The notes below the pieces were generated by a model that worked only from the letters and a program-made list of their open reading frames with translations, was not told where the DNA came from and did no database searches. From Prevotellamassilia timonensis (GTDB lineage: Bacteria > Bacteroidota > Bacteroidia > Bacteroidales > Bacteroidaceae), in NCBI RefSeq assembly GCF_900106785.1, contig NZ_LT629834.1, positions 1-64,000 of the forward strand: a DNA stretch of 64,000 bases, written 5' to 3'. Both the position numbers and the translations under genes were made by a program. This document shows, piece by piece, positions 51,728 through 60,786 of the stretch (position 1 is its first letter; every line of letters starts with the position of its first letter).

Positions 51728-54700
51728 CTATGGTTTCATAGCATGTTTTATAACTGCTTTAATTACACTTTTAAACTCATACTTAGTTTTTTGACCTGGA
51801 TCAACTAAGACATCCGTGTTAGGAAGCATTTTTGTATCTTCAAATAATTTATTTGGAGTTACATAACTCTTTCCTAAGAAAGACTCTTCACCTTTAATTT
51901 CTTTATCTGAAACAGCTCTCACACCTTCTCTTGCGAAAGTAGAGCAATTACGAGACATACCTTTGTAGCCTTTATTTAACTTAATTTCATTTTGTAATGC
52001 CTTTTTTGCTCTTTTATCTGTTTGATAATTAGTTGAAATCTTAATAATTCCATCAGGATTACTATTTTCACCACTATTGAAATTATTAGTTTTCATTTCT
52101 TTCATAGTTACTTTCGTATCTATTAAAAATAGACCTCTAACACGCTCATCATGTCTCGCTTGTTCAGGAGAATACGAACTAATTGGGAATAGTCCATAGA
52201 CTGTGATTGTCCCATCTGGTACATATTTTTTCTCTTTAGTACTCCAAGTATAATTGTCAACACCAAAGGCCGCATGCCCATAAGCATCAGGTTGTGATGC
52301 CCAAATAATCAGATAAGAATCCTGTCCGTTAGGGTCAATAATTTTGATTGGGTTGTTGAGACTAAAGCAATAACTATGAATATTAGGATACTTATCTTGC
52401 TTAGGGTCTGTTCCCAGCCAAATGCTCAACCTCGGTTCATAGTACCTCGCCCCATAGTAATACAATCCCGTCTCCTCGTCGAATTCCTTCGCATTGAAAA
52501 GATAAGGCGTATTCCAAATATTGTTGCGCTCCTCAATGAACACTTCACCGAAAGGAACATACTCAATGTGTTGCACCACATCGCCTTCAAGGTTGGTGAT
52601 GTAACTACTGCTACCCAAGTGGTCTGGGTGATAGTAGAACTGCATCTTCTCGTATGTATCGCCTTCTTGGAAGTTATTCTTTGCAGCTCTCGCTAAAGCT
52701 CGTATCTGAGCAGCCTCCAAGCTGCCGTCATTGCAGCAGAAGCCCTTGCCATCGACATAGTCGTTATTGTCCTCGCCATTGTACGGCACTGCAAAGGTTG
52801 CATAATTATCCTTGATAACCTGCAACTGCTGAGTATATTTAACTTTATAATCAACAGACAAGCCATCGGTCTCACTGCCTGCATACTGGATGCGGCGTGG
52901 GTCCGAACCGTAAGAGTCGAAGTCACCAATCTTGGAAACGACACGCTGACTACCAATGTAGATGTGCTTGGTGTAGCGTCCGCCTTGGTTGGCAACCAAA
53001 TATGGACTTACATACAAAGAGAACTTGGCTGTGTTCGTGCGACCTCCTGCAAACTCGGAATTTACATACACTTGGTCACTTTCGCCAGATGTTTTCACTG
53101 TGCGCTCACCATCAGCATCATACCAATAATTGGTTACAAAGCCGTTATCGTCAGAGGCAAGGAGGCGGTTCTCCTCATCCCACTTGAGTTTGCGCTCTGC
53201 GGTTTTCTCGTCAGTCACACCGTCCTTCTTTGTACGGCTTGTGTTGACATAAACAAGATTACCGTTAGCATCATACTCATAAGCATGATTGTTGTTCACA
53301 TTCTCACTCTCCGAAGGCGTTTCCTCCGTGCGATAATTTACATCTGTCACATGTGCAAGCTGGAACTTCTTGCCTGTCTCTGTTCCATAGGTGTATGACA
53401 AATCATAACCTGCATTCAACGTACCGTTGAACTGCACATTGTTCTGCGTGAGAATCTGACGCTTCGATGTGATACGGTGCATGTTGTCGTAACCCATCGC
53501 AAGAGTGTAGCTTGCGGTCTTGTTGTCTGCACCTGTATATGTACCAGTTGCACTAACAAGACGATAGAGGGCATCGTAAGTATAGTTATGCGCCATCTGT
53601 CCACCAGCCTTGCCACTCTGTGGCACTGACGCACCATTCACCACGCTGAGCACATTGCTCACCGCATCGTAAGTGTAGGCATTGTCCATGATGGTATTGC
53701 CACCACTGTTCACGGTGAGGTTCTGCAATCTGCGGCGCTGAGGATCATAGGTGTAGAAAGTCTCCGCACCGTTGCAATACTTCAAATATGTGCGCTGCTC
53801 AAACTTGTCATAGCCGATCTTGCTCACATAGTCGTAGCCGTAAGACTTATAGCCATGCACCTTTTCAAGCTGACCGCCGAGGTTGTAAGAATAGGTAATC
53901 TTCTCCTCGTCTGGATAAATCATCTCCAACAGACGGTTATGACTGTCGTATGTCCACTGCGTAACGTATGTTGCAATCGCCTGGTTAGGCACAATCATCG
54001 TGCGGCGGGTCTTCGTCACCTTGCCCATCTTGCCATAGAAATACTCAATGGCACCCGTTCCGTCCTCACGGAGCATCAAGCGACCGATGCGGTTCTGAGA
54101 AGCGTTGCGACCACCATAGTAATACTTCACATTGTTCTCCGGGTGGTCAGGATAGTTGATGCCTGTCAGACGCTGATAGTCGTAATCATAGGTGATGAAC
54201 TTGCCTTCCTTTGCAAGGTTGGCAGTCTGCTTAGTCAGCACATTGCCGAGCGCATCGTAAGTGAAACTTGTGATGCCGCTTGCAGGATGGTTCACCTCAG
54301 TACGGCGGTCACCCATGTCGTAAGTAGAGGCCGTTACATTGCCCTCCGTGTCGGTGACACGAACAAGTCGCTGTATGCCGTCATACTCAAACGAGGTGGT
54401 AATCTCACCGTCAGGACCGCTCTTCTGGATGGTCTTCAAGGTCTTGCCACTGCCATTGGTATGGGTAGCCTGCACATTATGAAGCGCATCCGTTACGGTT
54501 GTAACGAGAGTATGACTGCTATTGTCAACTGTATATGCCGTAGTTGTCGTAGAGTTGTCCGGCAATGTCACTGAGGTGGCACGGTCGAGCACGTCATAAA
54601 CAGTAACCGTTGGAGAAACATTGTCAAATGACTTGCTGAATGTGGACTTCGATCCGGTTCCTTCCGTTGTAGGATAGAAAGCCTTTGCCACACGTCCGAA

Positions 54701-57700
54701 AGCGTCATACACGTTTCTTCCGCTGACTATCATCACGTTCTCGTCCTTGGCAGAGTATCCCTTGGATGCACTTGTCACAACACCGTCCTTCTTCACCTGC
54801 ACGGCTCTTCCGAAACCGTCAACGAACGTAACGGTCTCCAAGTCGTCGTTAGGGTGCTGGATGTCGTAGTGCTTGGTCACTGCGTAAGCAGGAGCGGTAA
54901 TGCCACTCTCACCAAAGGTAGCCAATGGCTGATACTCAAAGGCGATGGCATAAGGCACGCCCGTAGCCAACTCATTTGGACCACGCACGCCAGTAATGCG
55001 ACCGAGGTCATCTACATCAGTCTCGTAGTAGAAGTTGTTGAGGTCACGATGCTCCTTGGCAATGCCATAACGATAGTCGAAGTTGCCTTGCTCGCTGCGG
55101 TAACCCCACGCATCGTCAATACGCTCCACATACATGTTCATTTCCGGCTCATAGCGGTACTTGTACCACATGCGCTGTCCCTTGCCGTTGGCAGGGAGGG
55201 TCTTCTGGATGATGTTGCCGTAAGAGTCGTACTTGTAATCAGTAACTGCCGCACCGTCATTCAACTGCTGCGTAATCTGGGTGATGTGGTTGGCATAGTT
55301 GGTGTTGTACTTTGCCGTCACATGGTGGTAAAGCGAGCCGTCACCGCCAGTCACCGTAACATCTATTGGAAGTCCGAAGATATGCTTCGCTGCATTGTCC
55401 GTGTATTTAATGGCGGTTGCATAGTCAAACTTTCCGTTTCCGTCCTCGCCAAGGTTTCCCTTGTCGCTGTACTTGTAGGACTTCAACTCACCATGATAGC
55501 CATTGAGGTAGTACTCATTCCATGCCTCGGATGTAACCACACCGTTTGCCGCTCCCTCATACTGCAAGTTTGCCGTATAGCGGAGAGGTACGAATGCAGA
55601 TGCACGGTCACTCCAAAGGTTCACGTCACGCTTTGCGAACGTGTACTTGTCACCGTCGGCAGTCAGATAGTAACTGTCGTAGCGATTCTTTGTCTCCGTG
55701 TATTTGTTGCCGTTGGCATCCTCCACGGAAGTAGCAGTAACATTGCCCTGCGTGTAGTAGTTGGCAACATCGTAGTTCTCAACAGCCTGTCTGTAAACAG
55801 AATTGCCATTCTCCGTGTCGAGGTTCTTGGTGATAACCTCACCGAAACCGAGGAACTCACGCTCATGGCGGTCACGCTTTCCGTCCTTATACTCAAAGGC
55901 GGTTGTCATGACTGGACCATCGTCATGGATTCCGTCGTCAATCGTCAAGGCAGACATTACCCACTTGCCACCAGGAAGGCCGTAGGTCGGAGTGGTGTGG
56001 GCATAGTCCAATGTGAAAGTTCCGCCCAAGGAATTGGTGACTGACTTCAACATGTTTGTCCTGCCAATGGCAGAGCGTGTAACCTTCAACTCGCTTTCCT
56101 TCTCAGACTCAACGATGTCAAGATAACCGTCACCATCAACATCCTGCAATGAATAGGTAGGGCGGTTGATGCTATGTGAGGTGGAAGCACCAGGGTTGGT
56201 TGAAATCTTGATGCTTATAACAGGAATGTTGATGGTCAAAGTGAACGCTGCGTTTGCAGACTCTGATGTAGAGGCTGATTCACTAAGCGCACTTGCACCC
56301 TTCCAACTGATAGGCTCGTCAAAGCCATTGCCTGTATTGAGGGCAACAGTGATACCGTCACCATTCTTCCATACCTTGTCAGGAAGACCGTCAGAATTGA
56401 TGTCGATAAGATTATACTCCTCTTCGCTTTCAGAGGTTACGAGACCGAAACCTGCTGAGAAACTACCAGAGGCCTTGTTTATACCTTGGTATTTCTCATC
56501 TTCAAATTTTCCCCAGTCATGACTTACATCGCCACCTGCGCCAATATTATAAGAAAGGCTCTTACCACTCTGTATGCGGTCAAGTCCCCAATCAATAGGT
56601 TCAGTAAAGGCATAGCCCAGATTTAATCTTACTTTCTTGTCGGAAAGAATCTTGTCTGGTAGTCCATCGCCATTGATATCTATGAACGATTCTACAGCTT
56701 CATCCGTATTCTTTGGCGCACTGCCGGAAATGGAGAATTGAGCCAGCCATGAACTCTGTTGGTTCTGTGCGGAAGACTTGCTTCCTGAGATAAGTTTTGT
56801 AATGCCAGACACAGAAGCTACTGGATTGCCGCCATATCCCCATGCTTCAGAAGCATTGTCAGAGTTATTAGCTCCGATACCCTTGTAGATTTCGCCACTC
56901 AGTCCACCAAGAGAGTTGGTGTATTGAATCGTACCACCAGCGATGATGTCCGGGAAACCATCACCATTCATGTCCATCATGGTGACCTCTGTCTTGGCAT
57001 TACCGCTCGCATCGTTGTGTGTGATACCAAGCGCACCGCCTTGCACTACCGTGCTCTTGCTGGACATCACTTGGCTTACTGCCGCAGCACCAGTACCTTG
57101 CAAATACTCACCTGCAAGTCCTGCTACCTCGGTATCGTTCTCCAACGGATTGGAGAGAAGAACATCCTGCTCGGTCAGTCGGGCTGTACTTGCCTCGGTT
57201 GCAGTAAGATAGATGTCCTGTCGCTGACCGACCCACTTGTCCATAGAAGTCTGGTCTGTACCCAATGGGGTGAATGCCATCGTGAGCGGATCAACCTTAT
57301 CATCCTCGTTCTCAGGCAATTTCAGCAATGACTCGTCAATAGGCTTTGCATATCTGCCCTCTGCCGAGTTATAAACAAAACCTCCCCAGCCACGGTAAAG
57401 CATACCGAAGCCAAGATTGTCATTCTCTGCATAGAATCCAGCAAGCACATTCTCTGTTACGAGACCTGCCGCATCTTTCAGAATGGAAACAGAGGCTGAA
57501 GTAACAGTTTCATTAGAGATTGCTGCCGGATAGCTGTATTCAAACCAGATGTTCTTTCCTGCAGTAGTTGCAAATCGCAGAGTATCGGCTTTCAAGATGC
57601 CATTCTCGATATTGAAAGACTTCTTGCCAACAAGTGCATCCTCTGTCTTGGCGGTCAAAGTAACCTGTCCATTGATGGAATTGTCAGAAAGGATAAGTAC

Positions 57701-60700
57701 TGGTGACACGACCAAAACGGTATCAGTCGCAGTGGTCAAGTATGGCTTGCCCTCTGCCAAGGCATTTGCGAAAGTCTTGTAATGTGCAGGAACTGACATG
57801 GTCTGCTCAACATTGGCAGAATCCTTGTAAGTTACAGACGCTTGCCAACCGATATTCTTCCAATCAACATTTGAGGTGGATGAAATCTCAAAGCTGAAGT
57901 TGGTCAGCTTTTCAGTATTCTCCAGACTGATGTTGAGTGAATCGCCATTGAAAGTCTCATTAGCCTTCAGTGTACGAGCAAAGACCGTCTTCTCGATATA
58001 GTTCGGGTTGTCGTTTCCGTCACTGTCTTTCTTTTCATTGCTGCCGATGATGCTGAGAACAACATCGTCGGTTGTTACAGGCTTGTGGAAGGCACTGTGA
58101 ACTTCAACACTTGAACCATTCTCCACATTGGCAGAGGTGTTCACATCATAGATGGCACCATCCTCAGGCTTGTACTCTGTTGAAGAAAGCCCGTTAGGCA
58201 AAACATTAGATTCGCCAGCGTATGTAATGGTAGGCGACCAGTTCACCTTGTCAAATGAGCCGTTGCTTGTTTCCTCGGAACCCGACTGTACACGGAAATA
58301 GATTCTGTCACCTCGCTTGACGGCAACAGAAGAGACTGCAGCGGCATAAGAACTGCCGTCGCCCTTTGCAATAGTCTTGTTCCAAAGCTCATTGCCACCC
58401 TTTTGGATAGCAACTCTTACGCCGTCTGCTTTTTGGTATTCGTCAGCGTCATAGTCTCCAGTAGGAGCGACAAGGCTTACTTGACCTGCCACGCTTACTG
58501 TTCCGTCCTTAGGAGCCTGCCATACACGCACAATATCCTCCATCGGTGAGTTCTTGATGGCTTCCGCCTGCTCATCCTTACTGACCTCCATGACAGAAGT
58601 GTCAACCTTGCCACCATAGATGATTGGGCTTGGCGTGTCGGCACTGCTCAATGTAAACGTAGGCACGGCATTGCCAGACTGATCAAACTCCAAATGGTTG
58701 AAATATACCTTGCCATTGGAAACGAGGTCAACAAGTCCGTCACCGTTGATGTCGCTGAAATACTGAGTGGTCTTTGTCTTAGTGGTTGACTTGTCCGTTC
58801 CGACAACGGCAGTCAGAACATTCCAACCGACAACGGCTTTCGCACCGAAAGAGTTCGTAGAACTTTTGGTTGTCGAGAAGTTACTGATACCCTTTACCTT
58901 GACAGGCTCACCATATACTACTTCTCCGTTGTCAGTCTTGACCTGTGGACGATAATATACGGAACCACCAGACTTATATACCTTGTCAGGAAGTCCGTCA
59001 CCGTTCAAGTCAACGAATGCGGAAAGTCCCTTGCTGGTATCGCTGGAGTAGCTGTAAGAACCTCCTATTGTATTGCCTTTCCATTTGCTTCCGTCCCAAG
59101 GTCCCACACCTGCATAGAACGAACCGCTTACAGAAGAACTTGTCGTTCCGCCAAGTGCAGTTGGCTTGTCGCTGAAGCGCTTGCTGACAGTCTTCAATGG
59201 ATTGACGAAACCTGCGTCAAGTCCGTCATCGTGCGTGTTCCATTTCTCGGAATCGTCCTTGAACGGAACATATCCCTTTTCAGCCTGCACATCATCATAA
59301 TAGTCGAAGTTCTGGAAAGCCACTTCCTTTCCTGTGTTGTCATACTGTCTGACACCTGTGAGCATTTCCTTGTGGAATGCACCTTCCTTGTAGTCAAAGG
59401 CATAGCTGCGCAGGGTCTCGCCCTGGAAATTCACGGTCACTTTCTCCAACAGCTTGTTGGAGGAGGCGAGGAATCCATAGCGGGCATTGTTGGTCTTTAC
59501 CTGCTTTATCTTGTTGCCTTCAAAGAGTACAACGGTGTGCGGTTCCTGTCCTGCATTACCTGCGTGAACCTCCTTCAGATATGCAGCCTTGGCCTTCAAG
59601 CCGCCACGCACATCCTCATCCACGATGTCATACACATATTCTATATAGTCACCGTGGAGTTCCTCGACACGTTTCAGCTTCCATTCGGCAATCACCTCAC
59701 GGGTATTGCCCGAAGCATCGGTGACATTGCCCTTTACAACAGCTCCGTCACCACCATAGATGTACTTGACACCCTGCTTGTCTGTAACCTCCCAATAATA
59801 GTTGGCAGGACTGTCACCCTTGCGGATGATACGGCTGAAATCACCGCCTTGGCGGGTGTAGAACTGGCGGTCAGCCTTTCTGTCCATCTTCTCGCCACGG
59901 TGTGCGACTCCCATCTGTCCGTTGTCGTCCATGGTGGAGAGCATTGAACCGGACAAGAGATAAGTCTCCGTCTCTTTTGACTGGTCATAACGAGGCACGC
60001 CCCACCGGGTGTCAAGCGTAATGCTTGGCACGCTGACGTTCCAACCCTCGCCAAGCCAACCGCTACCGCCCTCGCTGCTGTACTGCAAGCCAAGGCTTGG
60101 CTGCATACCGTTTCGTGCTGGCGGCATCTCGAACGGATACTGCAAGTTGGCAGAGCCACGGTTGTTTGCGCTTGGAGGCGCAATGACATTGAGCTTCGCC
60201 GTCGGGTCTGCCGCCTTGATGTCGTTCATCATCGTCGGGGCAAAGCCTTCGGTCTGCGGTGACTCCGGGGCCTGTATCACACCGTTGATCATGTCGGTGA
60301 AGTGGGTCGTCTTTGAAACGACACACTCTTCCTTCTTGTCCACACGCACACGCTCCAACGCAACCCAATGCTTCTCGGCCGGGTCGTAGTAATAGGTACG
60401 GATGTCGTCCTCGGTATAGCCGCTTGGTATTCTCGTGCGGTCATACTTTATCTTGACTGTCGCACCCTCGCCTGTGAAGTGTGTTCCGTGAGGGAGAAAA
60501 CGGTAGCCCTGTCCTCCTGCCGTGACATTGGTCATGGCAAAGTCAAGCTCAGGAACGTTCTCCTCTCCGATAGAGTTCACGGAAAGGCTTCTGTTCCGAA
60601 TGAGGTCTTTCTGAAGAACGACCAGTTTGCTACCTCCTACGGAGATACTGTCAGAGACACCCTTCTTGAAGAGTTTTCTCACGGCTGTCCCGTCCTTTGC

Positions 60701-60769
60701 CGAAAGGGACAGTGTGGCGGCAAGCAGTAAAACCAATGCCCACGCCACCTTCTGTATATAATTCTTCAT
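51728..60769 (-). CDS. Giant SpvB/TcB-like Rhs-repeat protein with C-terminal toxin-like domain
   Basis: 3013 aa. A signal peptide (about 1-24, ending SLSAK) precedes an SpvB/TcB-type beta-propeller and repeat region from about 190 (FEMPPARNGMQPSLGLQYSS, GWLGEGWNVSVPSITLDTRW). Six Ca2+-type repeats of the form DxNGDGxPD follow, and then many Rhs/YD repeats in the C-terminal third. The Rhs core has HPDHLGSS at 2714-2721 and ends with DPNG at 2812-2815, the place where the core normally frees its tip. Behind it lies a 198-residue variable domain with H2832 in GHAAFGVDNY and C2942 in SRNCSTFAREGVRAV, the order and contexts of a permuted papain-like (NlpC/P60, LRAT, DUF4105-like) enzyme. Its DNA is much more AT-rich than the core. 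It is the second gene after the T9SS cargo gene (17 nt gap). It has no T9SS sorting domain of its own. Confidence 0.9.
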   Translation of the reverse strand: MKNYIQKVAWALVLLLAATLSLSAKDGTAVRKLFKKGVSDSISVGGSKLVVLQKDLIRNRSLSVNSIGEENVPELDFAMTNVTAGGQGYRFLPHGTHFTGEGATVKIKYDRTRIPSGYTEDDIRTYYYDPAEKHWVALERVRVDKKEECVVSKTTHFTDMINGVIQAPESPQTEGFAPTMMNDIKAADPTAKLNVIAPPSANNRGSANLQYPFEMPPARNGMQPSLGLQYSSEGGSGWLGEGWNVSVPSITLDTRWGVPRYDQSKETETYLLSGSMLSTMDDNGQMGVAHRGEKMDRKADRQFYTRQGGDFSRIIRKGDSPANYYWEVTDKQGVKYIYGGDGAVVKGNVTDASGNTREVIAEWKLKRVEELHGDYIEYVYDIVDEDVRGGLKAKAAYLKEVHAGNAGQEPHTVVLFEGNKIKQVKTNNARYGFLASSNKLLEKVTVNFQGETLRSYAFDYKEGAFHKEMLTGVRQYDNTGKEVAFQNFDYYDDVQAEKGYVPFKDDSEKWNTHDDGLDAGFVNPLKTVSKRFSDKPTALGGTTSSSVSGSFYAGVGPWDGSKWKGNTIGGSYSYSSDTSKGLSAFVDLNGDGLPDKVYKSGGSVYYRPQVKTDNGEVVYGEPVKVKGISNFSTTKSSTNSFGAKAVVGWNVLTAVVGTDKSTTKTKTTQYFSDINGDGLVDLVSNGKVYFNHLEFDQSGNAVPTFTLSSADTPSPIIYGGKVDTSVMEVSKDEQAEAIKNSPMEDIVRVWQAPKDGTVSVAGQVSLVAPTGDYDADEYQKADGVRVAIQKGGNELWNKTIAKGDGSSYAAAVSSVAVKRGDRIYFRVQSGSEETSNGSFDKVNWSPTITYAGESNVLPNGLSSTEYKPEDGAIYDVNTSANVENGSSVEVHSAFHKPVTTDDVVLSIIGSNEKKDSDGNDNPNYIEKTVFARTLKANETFNGDSLNISLENTEKLTNFSFEISSTSNVDWKNIGWQASVTYKDSANVEQTMSVPAHYKTFANALAEGKPYLTTATDTVLVVSPVLILSDNSINGQVTLTAKTEDALVGKKSFNIENGILKADTLRFATTAGKNIWFEYSYPAAISNETVTSASVSILKDAAGLVTENVLAGFYAENDNLGFGMLYRGWGGFVYNSAEGRYAKPIDESLLKLPENEDDKVDPLTMAFTPLGTDQTSMDKWVGQRQDIYLTATEASTARLTEQDVLLSNPLENDTEVAGLAGEYLQGTGAAAVSQVMSSKSTVVQGGALGITHNDASGNAKTEVTMMDMNGDGFPDIIAGGTIQYTNSLGGLSGEIYKGIGANNSDNASEAWGYGGNPVASVSGITKLISGSKSSAQNQQSSWLAQFSISGSAPKNTDEAVESFIDINGDGLPDKILSDKKVRLNLGYAFTEPIDWGLDRIQSGKSLSYNIGAGGDVSHDWGKFEDEKYQGINKASGSFSAGFGLVTSESEEEYNLIDINSDGLPDKVWKNGDGITVALNTGNGFDEPISWKGASALSESASTSESANAAFTLTINIPVISIKISTNPGASTSHSINRPTYSLQDVDGDGYLDIVESEKESELKVTRSAIGRTNMLKSVTNSLGGTFTLDYAHTTPTYGLPGGKWVMSALTIDDGIHDDGPVMTTAFEYKDGKRDRHEREFLGFGEVITKNLDTENGNSVYRQAVENYDVANYYTQGNVTATSVEDANGNKYTETKNRYDSYYLTADGDKYTFAKRDVNLWSDRASAFVPLRYTANLQYEGAANGVVTSEAWNEYYLNGYHGELKSYKYSDKGNLGEDGNGKFDYATAIKYTDNAAKHIFGLPIDVTVTGGDGSLYHHVTAKYNTNYANHITQITQQLNDGAAVTDYKYDSYGNIIQKTLPANGKGQRMWYKYRYEPEMNMYVERIDDAWGYRSEQGNFDYRYGIAKEHRDLNNFYYETDVDDLGRITGVRGPNELATGVPYAIAFEYQPLATFGESGITAPAYAVTKHYDIQHPNDDLETVTFVDGFGRAVQVKKDGVVTSASKGYSAKDENVMIVSGRNVYDAFGRVAKAFYPTTEGTGSKSTFSKSFDNVSPTVTVYDVLDRATSVTLPDNSTTTTAYTVDNSSHTLVTTVTDALHNVQATHTNGSGKTLKTIQKSGPDGEITTSFEYDGIQRLVRVTDTEGNVTASTYDMGDRRTEVNHPASGITSFTYDALGNVLTKQTANLAKEGKFITYDYDYQRLTGINYPDHPENNVKYYYGGRNASQNRIGRLMLREDGTGAIEYFYGKMGKVTKTRRTMIVPNQAIATYVTQWTYDSHNRLLEMIYPDEEKITYSYNLGGQLEKVHGYKSYGYDYVSKIGYDKFEQRTYLKYCNGAETFYTYDPQRRRLQNLTVNSGGNTIMDNAYTYDAVSNVLSVVNGASVPQSGKAGGQMAHNYTYDALYRLVSATGTYTGADNKTASYTLAMGYDNMHRITSKRQILTQNNVQFNGTLNAGYDLSYTYGTETGKKFQLAHVTDVNYRTEETPSESENVNNNHAYEYDANGNLVYVNTSRTKKDGVTDEKTAERKLKWDEENRLLASDDNGFVTNYWYDADGERTVKTSGESDQVYVNSEFAGGRTNTAKFSLYVSPYLVANQGGRYTKHIYIGSQRVVSKIGDFDSYGSDPRRIQYAGSETDGLSVDYKVKYTQQLQVIKDNYATFAVPYNGEDNNDYVDGKGFCCNDGSLEAAQIRALARAAKNNFQEGDTYEKMQFYYHPDHLGSSSYITNLEGDVVQHIEYVPFGEVFIEERNNIWNTPYLFNAKEFDEETGLYYYGARYYEPRLSIWLGTDPKQDKYPNIHSYCFSLNNPIKIIDPNGQDSYLIIWASQPDAYGHAAFGVDNYTWSTKEKKYVPDGTITVYGLFPISSYSPEQARHDERVRGLFLIDTKVTMKEMKTNNFNSGENSNPDGIIKISTNYQTDKRAKKALQNEIKLNKGYKGMSRNCSTFAREGVRAVSDKEIKGEESFLGKSYVTPNKLFEDTKMLPNTDVLVDPGQKTKYEFKSVIKAVIKHAMKP

Positions 60770-60786
60770 GCGTATCTTCCTTTAAG

